Assembly (NCBI GenBank): GCA_038501195.1
Contig: JBBPUQ010000001.1
Span: 4,898,001 to 4,962,000 of the forward strand
Reading direction: 5' to 3'
Length of the DNA stretch: 64,000 nt
Source: Nemania diffusa
Taxonomy: Eukaryota; Ascomycota; Sordariomycetes; Xylariales; Xylariaceae
Shown: positions 1 to 11,569 of the stretch, in pieces
Position numbering within the stretch: the first letter of the stretch is position 1
Layout of the letters: each line of letters starts with the position of its first letter
Notes under the pieces: generated by a model
Database searches by the model: none
What the model was told of the DNA's origin: nothing
Seen by the model: the letters and a program-made list of their open reading frames with translations, nothing else
Translations under genes and position numbers: made by a program

Positions 1-38
1 TGTTTTAAAAATAACTATAAAAAAGCTATTTAATAACT

Positions 39-43
39 TTTTT
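39..43. repeat. Left target-site duplication of element 1
   Basis: Five T residues lie directly before the first base of the left LTR and match five T residues directly after the right LTR (5964-5968). A 5-bp duplication is usual for LTR-retrotransposon integrases. The match is exact, but in DNA this T-rich it carries limited weight by itself. The boundaries it implies agree with the gap-free 310-bp LTR alignment and with the right LTR ending in ACA. Confidence 0.55.
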
Positions 44-353
44 TATTAATAGAACTTTTTATATATATATATACAAAAAGATTCAAAGTAATCTATAGGG
101 TTTAAAGTCTATTTCTAGGTCCTAAAGTTCTATATATTAATTCGTATATATATTCTACAAAAAAAAATATAACTAAAAAAGTTGTACACAGGTTATTTAT
201 ATATATATATATATAAAACTTATAAATTTTATAAATTCTAATAAGTTTTTATATTTTTTATTTATTTAATTATTTAATAAAAGTTTTAGTTTAAATTTTA
301 GTTATATATATTTAGTACATATATACAAGTTTTATTAAATTATTAATTTAATA
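44..353. repeat. Left LTR of element 1
   Basis: This 310-bp terminal repeat aligns base for base with 5654-5963. It begins TATTAATAGAAC and ends ATA; the right copy ends ACA, so the canonical CA end has become TA here and a TG start probably became TA in both copies. The outer half (44-200) keeps some G/C, including an AGGTCCTAA motif near 117-125. The inner half (201-353) has lost G/C at 39 of the 40 sites where the two LTRs differ. The left arm of an inverted repeat that is intact in the right LTR (GTACAAC / GTTGTAC) reads ATATAAC at 167-173, while the right arm at 181-187 is intact. Confidence 0.9.
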
Positions 354-3300
354 TTAAAAATTTTTTTTTTTATATAATAACTTCAGTTCTAATATTAACT
401 AATTTTTTATTATTTTTTTTGCTATTTAGTTAATTTATATATACTTTTATTTATATAACTAGTTTATTTATACTAATTAGTTTTTTTAATATTTAATTAA
501 ATGTTTTTTTTATATAAACGTTTATTAAATTATTTTTACTATCGATTTAATATATTTTTATAATTTTATAATTTTTATATGTTTTTTGAAATAATATAAT
601 ATTGATTATAAGTTGCTTTTTTTATATAATTTCCAGCTTAACTAAATATTTATACAAAAACTTAAAATTAATATATATAACTAATAATACAATTAATAAT
701 TTTATTATATAAATAATTTTTTAAAAAGTTATATTAAATATAATAGCACAATTAAATCTATTAATTATATTATATAACTTACTTATTAATATATTATATA
801 TAACTTGTTTATATTTAATTAAATTTTAATAAACAATATTATTTTTAATTATAAATATATTTTTTATATAACTTTTATTAATTAATACAATTATAAATTT
901 AATTTAAAAACTTAAATTTTTATTATTTACAAACACTTTATTAATAAAAATAAAAATTTTTATATAACTAAAATTTAAAAGTATATAGCATAGTTTTTAC
1001 TATATATTATTAATTTGCTATTATATTTATATATTTAATACTTTAACATTATTTTTTAACAACTTTTAAACTTATATAGTAATTAATAAGTTATACAATA
1101 CTTTTAATTAATATATTAATACAATATATATATTTCAAATTTATTAAACAATATATTATTAAAAATAATTTTTTATACAAAAGTTAATAGTATATAGTTG
1201 TTTAATTTGTTTTTATTAAATAAAAATAAAATCTTGTTTATTTATTTAAATTTTACTTTTATTAAATTTAACAAAATATTTAAGCATTAATTTCGCTTTT
1301 AGTTTTATATAAAATAATAGCTTAGTTTTTTTTTTATATAAAAACTTTTTAAATATAATATTAAAAATATTATCTATTTAAAATTCTATAATTATAAATT
1401 TATTAAATTTTTTTTTAATATATAATAAATATAAGTTATATATAAATATTTTTATACTTAATTTTTAATAGTAATATTTATAATAAGTTTTATATTAATA
1501 CAGTTTTAATTTAATTAATTTATATAATAATTATATAATTTAAAATATAATATTTATTAAATATTTATTTTTTAGTTTTTTTAATAAGTAAATATAAATT
1601 TTTCGGTTTAACTTATTATACAATTGTATATATATTTAAAAAATATTTCGCAGTTTTATATATATACTGTAGTTTTAAATTAGCAACAGTTTTAAAGTTA
1701 TAATAAACTATTAACTTATATATTAAATTATTAATATTTATATAAAAATTTAAACTTTGTTGTTGTTTTTATAACTTTATATAACTAATTTAAATTTTTT
1801 ATATAATTTAATTGTTTTATTTTTAACTTTTTATATAAACTTAGTTTAAAAAATTTTCATTTAATTATATTAGTTTAAATTATATTATACAAACTAAAAT
1901 ATATTTTAAGTTATTAGCACATTTATTTTAGTTACATTTAATTGTTTAAAAAATATATTAAATATAATAATTATACTGTTTTGTTTTAATTATATAGCTA
2001 AAATATAATTGTTAACTTTTTTTAGTATAAAATATTAGTTGCTAATAAATATAAATAACTTTTTCAGTTTATTTTTATATTAAATTTATAGCTGTTTAAT
2101 AGTTTAGAAAAAATTATATAAAAAGTTATTTTTTTTATATAATAAATTAAATATAACTTTTTATTAATAATATAGCTTAACTTATATATAATAGAACTTA
2201 GCTAGTTTATTTGTTATATTAATTATAATGTTATAATTTTTAATTATAAAAATTTTATATAGTTTTGTTTAACTTTTATATTTTTTTTATATTATAATTT
2301 TACTTTAAAAAAATAAAAAAAATACTTTATATAATAATATTAATTTATTTTTAGTTTATATAGTTTAGTTAATATTAACTTTTATATAAATATTTTTTAA
2401 CATTTTTATAGCTTTTTATATAGCTTTTGTTCTTTAAATAATTTTTAGTAAAAGCAATAAGTTATTATTAATTTTAAAATAAGCTTTAAAAACTAGCAAA
2501 ATAAATATAAAGCTATTTAGTTTAACTATATTGTTTAAAGTTTTTATAGCTATTTGTAATACTATTTTTTTGTTTATATAATAATTGATTTTTTTATATA
2601 AAATATTAAATATATAATAAAATAATATATATACTTGTTTAACTTTTTTAACAGCTTAATATATTTTAACAAATATTTTTTTATATAAAGTTTTAATTAG
2701 TTATATATTATTACAAAATTTTTTAAATAAAAAATTTGTATTAAAATTATATATAATATAATCGAACAGCTTTTAATATATTAAAATTTAATATTAGTAT
2801 AATATGTTTTAAATATTATATATATTTAAAAACTTTAGAAATTTAGCTGCTTAAAACAAAATACTTATATTAATTATATATAAAGTTAGTTGTTTGTTAA
2901 TTTATATAATATTAATAACAATTTTATAGTTAAAATTATATTTATTTTTTAATAAAAATTTAAATTTTTTTAAAGCTTAATTATATAATTAATAATAATA
3001 ACAAAACTTTTTAATTTTTTAAAGTACTAAAACATTAATGTTATTATATTTAGCTTTTTATAATAACTTTATAAGTTTTTTTATATAAAAATATTTAAAT
3101 TAACAATATAATTTTTAAAATTTTTGTTTTATAAAATAATTTGCAGCTTTTGATTAGTTAATATTAAAAAACAAATGTTTTTATTTTTGTACAATTAATA
3201 CTGTTATATTATTTTATTATACAATTATGTTTTATATATTGTTAAAATAAACATATAGTTAATTTATATTTTATAATAACAATAAAAACAAAGTTAATAT

Positions 3301-5653
3301 ATTTAAAATATAAAATTTAATCGGTTTAATTAATGTTAAAATTATTATAGTACTTATAGTTTTAAAACTTTTAATATTACTAAATTAAATTGTTATACTA
3401 TTTAAAATCTAGTTTATTTATATAAAAAAGTTTTTTTATACAAAAGTTTTAATTTATGCTTTTTTAGTAGTTAAAACTTTAGCTATATTAATATTTTATA
3501 AAATATTTTAATATTTTATACTATATTAACTATTTAAATAAAAATTGTTTAATATTAATATTTAATTTTATATATATATATTTTTTTTTATTATATAATA
3601 AAAATATGCTAAATTTATTAAAAATTAAACTGTTTTATTTTCAGTTTTAAAATCTAAGTTATTATTAAATTCATTATTATATAAAAAGTTTTTATTACTT
3701 TTATAATTTAATATAAATATATTATACTTTTTATATAATAAAACTTTTTGTTTTAAAGTATTATATACAGCAAAATATTGCTTTTTTGTTTTAAATTTTT
3801 TTTGTTAGTTATAGTTAATAAATTAACAACTAAGCTTTTTATAAATAAAGCACTTTTTGTTATTTCTGTTATTTTTATTATACAATTACTGTAGTTTTTA
3901 GCGAAAATTTTTTTTAAAGCTATAACTATATAATTATTTTAAATATTTAATATTATACTGTTTATTAACAAAATAAATATTTATTATATAATAGTAGTTT
4001 ATTTTTTAATTAAAAAAAACTTGCAGCACTGTTTATAAATTAAAAAACAAAGCTTTATATATAAGTTTTTAACTAATTAAAGCAAGTTTAAACTTAAATA
4101 CGCTAAAGTATATTTATACAACTGTTATATAAAATAGTATTTTTTTATAGTAATTAAGTTTTAAAACATATTATATAAATTAAAGCTTATTAATTATAGT
4201 TTTTAATATTTTAAATATTATTTTTATTAAATTATTTTGTTTTATTTATACAAAAATAATAATAGTTTAGTTAATTTAATATTAACTATAATTAACTATT
4301 ATATTAAAATAATAGTTAAATATTATATAAATTTTGTTTTATTTATATATTAAACTAATATAGTTAAAATAATACTGTTTAGCTTTTTTTTTAATATAAA
4401 AAAAAATACTACATAATATTGTTTTTTAATAATTTTAAATTAACAATATATTAAAATAAAAATTCAAACTTTGTTATATAATATATTATATAGTTTACTA
4501 CTATAATTTTAGTTAAATTGCTATATTTTAATAAATATAATAAATTAAGCTATTTTAATTAAACTATTATAAATAATTTAAGTAAAAAAAAGTTTGTACA
4601 ACTGATTTTTATATATAAATAAAAGCGCAAAATACACAGTAAAAATCCCAGAAGTAAATATAAATTCTTAAATTTCTGTTTATATAAAAAAACTAAATAT
4701 TTAATTATTTGTACTAAATATTATATAATGTATTAGTGTTATTAGCTTTAATATAGCTAGTTATAATATTAAAAAATCTATTTATATAACAGAAAGTTCT
4801 AATATACTTGTTAGTATAAATGTTAAAACTAATGCTGTTTATATAAATATATTATTGTTTAATTTGTTATTATTGTTGTTTTTATATTTTTTAAAAATAT
4901 AAATAAACTTGTTATTATATATTATATTGTATAATTAAATATTTAAATTATATTTAACTATAATACTAAATTTTTGTTTAAATATATAACTAATATTTAT
5001 AAACATAAATTTTATTTATTTATTAAAATTTATTACAAATGTTTATACAAACTATTTATTTTTAACTTTTAGTTATATATAATTATATAAATATTATATA
5101 AAATATATTGTTAATTTTATAAGTTTTAAAAAAATATTAAAGTTAATAGTTATATTTTAATATTTTAGATTTGTTTTTTTTTTTTAAATTTTTATTTAAA
5201 TATTGCTGCTTTTAGCTATATTTTTGTACATAAAATTATTTTTATTATATAAAGCTGCTAAATTGTTGTTTTAAGCTTGTTTAACTGCTGCAGCTGCTAC
5301 TGCTGCTGCTGCTTTTATTATTAGTATTAACATAATTATAAAAAGTAAAAAAATAAAAGTTATAAAATAAATAAAATAGTTAAAAAAGTTAAATATATAA
5401 AATAGCTTATAGTTTTGTTGATTTTTGTACAAAAGTTAATTAAACTATTGTAAAAAAAATTTCAATTTTATAATAGTTAAGCTTTGTTTATTTAACAGTT
5501 AACTTAATGCATTTTTAGCTAATCGACAAAAATAATAATCCACTTTTTGTACAAAAAAAAAAAAAATATAGCACAAAAATTATTTTTAACAATAACTAGT
5601 TTCTGCTTTTTTATTTTGCTAATTTATAATTATATTTTGTAATTACTAATTAA
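354..5653. other. Internal region of element 1, no surviving ORF
   Basis: This is the 5.3-kb interior between the two LTRs. It should once have held gag-pol, but no open frame of useful length remains on either strand. Residual G/C is moderate (for example 11 of 60 bases at 4021-4080) and is strongly biased to C preceded by A or G. Two small islands stand out: a GCT-rich trinucleotide run at 5285-5313, and a patch at about 4624-4655 with GCGC, ACACAG and TCCCAGAAG, where pyrimidine-preceded cytosines survive. I cannot assign protein domains; any translation would need de-RIPping against several copies. Confidence 0.75.
5285..5313. repeat. Preserved GCT/CTG trinucleotide run
   Basis: Nine GCT units with small interruptions (CAG, AC) form the G/C-richest stretch of the element interior. 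Every cytosine here is preceded by G or A and every guanine is followed by C. In sense translation this could once have been a homopolymeric Ala, Leu or Cys codon run (or Ser/Ala/Gln on the other strand), but no frame around it is open. It lies about 340 bp before the right LTR. Confidence 0.7.
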
Positions 5654-5963
5654 TATTAATAGAACTTTTTGTATATATATATACAAAAAAATTTGAAGTA
5701 ATTTATAAAGTTTGAGGTTTATTTCTAAGTTCTAAAGTTTTATATATTAATTTGTATATATATTTTATAAAAAAAAGTACAACTAAAAAAGTTGTACGTA
5801 GGTTATTTACATATATATATACGTGGGACCTGTGGGTCCTATAGATCTTAGTAAGTCTTTATATTCTTTATTTATTTAGTTACTTAATAAAGGTCCTAGC
5901 CCAGGTCCTAGTTGTATACACTTAGTACATATGTACAGGTTTTGTCAAATCATTAGTTTAACA
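5654..5963. repeat. Right LTR of element 1, with near-unmutated outer half
   Basis: This is the direct partner of 44-353. The right half (about 5821-5963) is by far the most G/C-rich patch in the window. It contains the recurring motif GGTCCTA at about 5835, 5883 and 5895, followed by a CCCAGG stretch, and ends in ACA. The left LTR has AT at the same sites. An inverted repeat with 7-bp arms GTACAAC and GTTGTAC (5777-5783 and 5791-5797, 7-base loop) is perfect here. The inner part of this LTR (5654-5810) is moderately mutated. The sequence is the best available proxy for the ancestral LTR. Confidence 0.9.
5777..5797. repeat. Perfect 7-bp-arm inverted repeat in the right LTR
   Basis: GTACAAC, a seven-base loop (TAAAAAA), then GTTGTAC. 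The left LTR has the same right arm at 181-187, but its left arm is altered by transitions at two of seven positions (167 and 170). It could be a transcription-factor site or an RNA hairpin in the LTR. Function is unknown; only the symmetry is seen. Confidence 0.6.
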
Positions 5964-5968
5964 TTTTT
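5964..5968. repeat. Right target-site duplication of element 1
   Basis: TTTTT follows the ACA end of the right LTR and matches 39-43. See the left duplication for the caveat about low complexity. Confidence 0.55.
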
Positions 5969-6232
5969 AATATATAGTAAATTTTTTTAAATATAAATAA
6001 TATAAACAATTAAATTTTTATTAAATAAATAAATTAGCTAAATTAATTAAATAAACAGTTATTATATATAATATTTAAAAATTTAACTATATTAAACTTT
6101 AATTTAACAATTAAATTTATTTAATAAAACTTAAAACAAATTTTTTATTTAATTAAATAGTTATAAATAATAAGTTTTAATATTTAAAAAATATAAAAAA
6201 TATTTAATAAATATATATATATTAATAACTAT

Positions 6233-6284
6233 ATTAATTTATATATTAATTTATATATTAATTTATATATTAATTTATATATAA
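6233..6284. repeat. 12-bp tandem array (ATTAATTTATAT)n
   Basis: Four perfect copies of ATTAATTTATAT run from 6233 to 6280 and continue into a decayed fifth. Read on the opposite strand, the unit matches the unit of the array at 7704-7799 except for one A/T difference. The two arrays are therefore related minisatellites in inverted orientation about 1.4 kb apart. Confidence 0.85.
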
Positions 6285-7703
6285 ATAAAACTATAAAATA
6301 AAAGTTTAACAATTAAATTTTATAATAATATGTTTTTTTTTTTAAAAATTTTAAAAATTTAAAAAGAGATTTTTAAAAAATAAAATAAATTAAAAATTTA
6401 ACTAGCTATAATATAACTTAAAAAAATAATATTATTAAAATTATAAAAAAAGTTTTATATATTAACACTTTAAAAATAACTAATATTAAAAATAAATAAA
6501 TATTTATTTTTGTTAATATTAATATTTTTAATAAAATATTTAAAATTAATAATTTTTTATAATATATTAAATATAATTAATATATTAAAATAAAAAAATA
6601 AATTTAATTTGTTATTATAAAAAAATATTATATAATATAAATAATAATATTTTAAAAATTATAACTTTTTATAGTTAAAAAAAAATATAAAATTAATATA
6701 ATATTAATATTAAATAATAATAAAATTTATATAAATTATTAATAAAATAATATATATTTTATTATAATATTAAAAAAATATTATTTTTATTTTTTAATAT
6801 TTTTAAAACAAATATTAATAAATATAAATAAAAAACATTTTTTTTTTATATTAAAAAATATATAAAATTTAACAATATTAAAATTAAAAAAACTGAAATA
6901 ATTAAATAAAGCTTTAATTTTTATATTAATATTATATATTTTTATAATATTATAAATTAAATAATAAAAATAATATAAATATAAATAAAAAGTTTTAATT
7001 TTATAAAAAAAACTTTTTAATATATTAATTATAGCTTTTTTTTATATATAATAAATAAAATATTTTTTTTTTTAATAAATTAACTATTTGTATTAATTTT
7101 TATATTAATTTAAATTTATATAAAAAAGTTTTTTTATATAATTTTTTTTAAAAAACTATTAAAAAAATTAAAAGTTTTAAATAAATTATTTAATATATAA
7201 AATAATATTATTATATATATTATTTATTATATATTTTTAATATATATAGTTTAAATTAAAAATATTTAATTAAAACTATTATAATTAAATAATTTATAAA
7301 TAAATTAATAATATATTAATTTAAAAGTAATAAAATAATAATAAATATATTTTATAAACTATTTTATAAATAAAAATGTTTTATTTAATAAATAATTTAA
7401 AATAATTTTTATTAATTAAAAATAAAGCTATTATATATATATAATTTTACAAATATTTTTAAAAATTTCAAAATTAAATATTGTTAGCTTTATTATTTTT
7501 AATAATATATATTAAATAATTGAAATAATTTTTAAAAATATCAATAATTTTAAACTAATTTTTATAATTTTTAAAAAAACAAATATTTTTATTATTAAAA
7601 TTTATATATATAAAAATATAAATAAATAATTTAAATTTAAAAAGCTTAAAATTAAAATTAATTATAAATTATTTAAAATGTTTTTAAAGTTTATAATTAA
7701 TAA

Positions 7704-7799
7704 ATTAATATAAAAATTAATACAAATATTAATATAAAAATAAATATAAAAATTAATATAAAAATTAATATAAAAATTAATATAAAAATTAATATATAA
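7704..7799. repeat. 12-bp tandem array (ATTAATATAAAA)n, eight units
   Basis: Eight consecutive 12-base units with the consensus ATTAATATAAAA. Unit 2 has C and T substitutions, unit 4 starts ATAA, and the last unit is partly changed. Its reverse complement is nearly the unit of the array at 6233-6284. No coding or regulatory role can be assigned. Confidence 0.85.
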
Positions 7800-10700
7800 A
7801 ATAAAAATATATTAATAATTTTTAACTTTAGTTATAACTAGTTAATAAATATTAATTTATTTTTTAAAAGTTATATTAAAGTTTTTTTTTAATTAATTTA
7901 ATTATTTTTTTAATATTTAATATTTTATTATAATTATAGCTTTTTTATAGTTTTTTTATATAAAAAATAAATTTATATTTTATATATATACTTTTATTAT
8001 ATATAAATTTATAAATAGTTTTATTATATTTTTATATTGTTTTATAAATTAAAAGTTTTTAAAATTATTAATAATATATTTATTAAATATTTAAATATTA
8101 AATTATAACAATATTAATATAAATAAAAAAAATTAATTAATAAAACTAAATAAAAAAATAAAATTTATTTTTGAAATAATTTATTTTAAAATTGCAAAAA
8201 GTTTATAATTAATTAAAAATAATAATAAAGCGAAAAAAAAACAATAACTTTTAATAAAATTTAATTTATTAAATTATATAATAAAAAATAATAAATATAA
8301 TATATTTAAAAAAAATATAAACTTTAAAGCTTTATTTAAATATTAATTAATAAATTAAACTAATTTATAAAATTTATTTTATATATTATTTATATTATAA
8401 TATTTATTAATTAAATAAAATTTAAATATATAATTTATAAATTTATAAAATAATTTAAATTTAATAAATTATTAAAATTTATTTTAATATTTATTTATTT
8501 TATAATTTTTATTTATTTTATAACTTTTATTTATTTTATAATTACTATTAATTTTATTTAAATTGTTATAACTTTTTAATTTATATAATTAATTTATATT
8601 TAAATATTATTATTTTATATATTATATTATTAATTGTTTATATTAAAATTATATATATTATATATAATATAAATTAGTTTTTTTTTTATTATTGTTATTT
8701 AGTTTTTTTTTATTTGTTAATTTTTTTTTTAAAATATTTCTACTAATATAAATTATATTTTTTAATTGCAATATATTATAAATAATAGTTTTAGTTTTTT
8801 TTTTATAATTAATAATAAATAATTATAATATTTAATTAATAACTACTATATTATATTTAAATAATAATAATATATTATATTGTTTTTATAATAATTAATT
8901 CAATAGTATTATTATATATATTTTTATTTATATTTAAATAACTATAGCAATTTTATTATTAATAATTATATTATTAAAAAATAAAACAACAATTAAAATT
9001 AATAAAGCTTAAATAATTTATTTAATTTATAAAAAATAAATAATAAAATTTATATTATAAACAAAAATATTTTAAACTAAATTAAATATAAATTAAAATA
9101 AAACTATTAAATATTTTTACAAAATTGTAATAATAATTTTAAAAATATAAATATTTATTTTATAAATAAAAAAACAAATAGCTATTTAATAATTTATATA
9201 TTATTAAATAATATTAATAATATTATATATAAATAAAATAAATATAAAGTTAAAAAGTATTACTTGTTATATTTAAATCTTTTTAAATATAAAAAAAACT
9301 AAAAATATTTTTTTTAATTAATATTTATAAATAGTTAAACTATAAAAAAAACTAGTAATTTTTTTGTTATATTTTATATTTTATACTATATAGTTAAAAT
9401 ATATATAAAAATAATTTTGTAAATTTATTAAATAAAAATAAATATTTATTTACTGAAACAATTAAAACTAAAATATGTTTTGTTATTTTATTTAAAAATA
9501 TAACGTTGTTATTTTCAGTTATATTTATTAAAAATTTTATATTTTGTTTTATTTTATTAAATATAACAGTTTAAAATAATATAAACTATTTAAACTATAT
9601 TATAGTATTAATATATATAACAATGTTTTATAATTATTAAAGTTTAATAATATATAATTAAATTAAATAAATAACTATATATTAGAATTTTTTATAAAAT
9701 AAAGCTTAAAATAATTATATTAAATAAAATTCTTTTTATTTATTTTATATATTAAATTATAAGTTAATATAATATTAATATAAAAAAAAGTTTATTTTAA
9801 TATAGTTTATAAATATATAAATATTATATTTTAAAGTTAGTTTATATTTTTTTTATTAAAAATAGTTTATTAAATTTTAATTAATTTATAATATATAAAA
9901 AAATAAAAAACAAATAAAATGTTAAAAAGTAAATAGTATTTAATTAATAAAATTAAATAAAGTTTTATATTAATATAAAAAAGTTTAAAAATATAATAAG
10001 TTTTAATAAAATTATATTTATTATTAATATATTTTTAAATTTAAATAATAAAGCTATATTTAAAAGTTTATTTTAATTAATATTTATATAGTTAATATTA
10101 TAATATATTATTTAAAAATTGCTAATAAAGTAATAAATATTATAAATTATATAAACTTATTAATTATTAAATATTATTATATTATTTAATTTAATTATTA
10201 AAAAGCTAAAAAGATTTACTATATTAGTTAAAAAACTTAATAAAAATATATTTTATTAAATATTAATAAATTAATAAATGTTAAAAATTTCAAATAAAAT
10301 ATAAAAACTATTATAATTTATAACAATAATTAAAAAAAAAACAAATAATATAATAATATATTTATAAATTTTTAATATTATATATAATAAATAAAACATT
10401 AAAAATAAAATATATTATATAATAGCTATAATAACTATAGCTAGTTAAAATAACTAGTTATTATTTAATAATATTTTAATAATTTATATTAAAAATTAAC
10501 TTTATAAATATTATAATAATTAATATATTGCAGCTTTTAATTTATTTTTTAATTAAAAAATTGTTTATTTTAACTTTAATAATTTTATTAATATTTAATT
10601 ATTTAGTTTAATATATTTTATAACTTGTAATATTTTTAAAAATTTCGTAAATTTAAATATTAAAATTTTAAATTTATATATTTTTAAAAAATATTATAAC

Positions 10701-11335
10701 AAATATAAAAAATATTATAAAGTATTAAATTAATTAAAAGTAAAAAAACAAAATAAAAAACTTAAAGAATTAATTTTTAAATAATATAATAAAACAAAAA
10801 AAATCAATAAATTGCTATTTTATATATAATATTTTTATTATTAAATTATAAAAAGTTATTAAAATATAAAAACTAAAATAATAAAATATATATTATTTTT
10901 AATTTAATAAATAAAACTTTATAACTATATAGTTAAATAAAATGTTTATTTTATATTTATAAATATTATTTAAGTTTAATTATTAAAGTTAAATTAAAAA
11001 TTAATTTAATTAATATAAATAAATAAAATAAAGAAATTAATTAATTAATCGATTTTTTGTAATTAATATAAAAAAAACAAAGAAAAAGCTATTATATAAC
11101 TTGTTTTATTAATAAAAAGTGCTATAGCTAAATTATTTATTTATTAAACAAGATTTTTTATAATTATAAATATTATTATATAATATTATATATAATATTA
11201 TATATAGTAATAACTTTTTAAATATTATAAGTTTTAAATTTAATTAATTATTTAAAAAATATTTATTTATTATTAAAAATTTTAAATAAATTAATTATTT
11301 AGCTATAGCAATATTTATAATATAATTATAATAAT

Positions 11336-11569
11336 TATTATATAAAGTTTATAAAAAAAACAAAGCTTTAAATAAATAAAGCTATATTATATAAAAAATT
11401 TATAAATAAAAAAAAAAAAAAAAAAATTAAAAATTTTTTTATATAAAAATTATTTATATATATATATAAAATAGTTTAAAATAATAATAAATAAATTATT
11501 TATTTAATTATATAATAAAATTATTTATTTATTTAAATAATTAATAGTTTTAATATTAATTAATTTATA
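11336..11569. repeat. Left LTR of copy A
   Basis: It starts TATTATATAAAG and ends AATTTATA, probably TG...CA before mutation. It contains AAATAAATAAAGCTATATTA, then an A19 run near 11408-11426, then a TATATATATATA block. It is far more AT-converted than its partner at 17807-18039: of about 24 transitions between them, this copy keeps G/C at only about two. There is also one transversion and a one-base length difference in the A-run. Confidence 0.85.

Larger units (their letters stand above)
44..5963. mobile_element. Element 1: complete, decayed LTR retrotransposon (5.9 kb)
   Basis: Two direct 310-bp repeats (44-353 and 5654-5963) bound 5.3 kb of internal DNA. They align at a constant offset of 5610 with no insertion or deletion, and a possible TTTTT target duplication flanks the pair. 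Size and structure fit a Gypsy- or Copia-type retrotransposon. No gag, protease, reverse transcriptase, RNase H or integrase frame survives: TAA/TTA stops occur every few codons in all frames, so the family cannot be decided by eye. The internal part keeps more G/C than most of the window, nearly all in AGCT, ACT, AAC and GCA/GCT contexts. Orientation is unresolved: I found no convincing primer-binding site or polypurine tract. A T-run at 361-371 beside the left LTR could be a polypurine tract on the minus strand, but this is weak. The element appears to sit in DNA that is itself extremely AT-rich. Confidence 0.88.
5969..11335. other. Gene-free AT-rich DNA between element 1 and copy A
   Basis: These 5.4 kb have no open frame and no recognisable RNA gene. 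Much of the plus strand is A-rich, with AAATAAAAATA-type runs. It holds two 12-bp minisatellites (6233-6284 and 7704-7799). I found no terminal repeats pairing these sequences with the rest of the window. It is probably older, saturated repeat DNA, but that is inference from composition. A slightly G/C-richer patch at about 11030-11150 has an ATCGAT and several GCT motifs but nothing assignable. Confidence 0.7.

Noticed and set aside
709..735. TATATAAATAAT, the string expected if a reverse-transcriptase YVDD motif were fully converted
   Set aside because: In DNA this AT-rich the 12-mer is expected by chance many times; flanking codons do not support an RT core and its place near the left LTR is wrong for a plus-strand pol.
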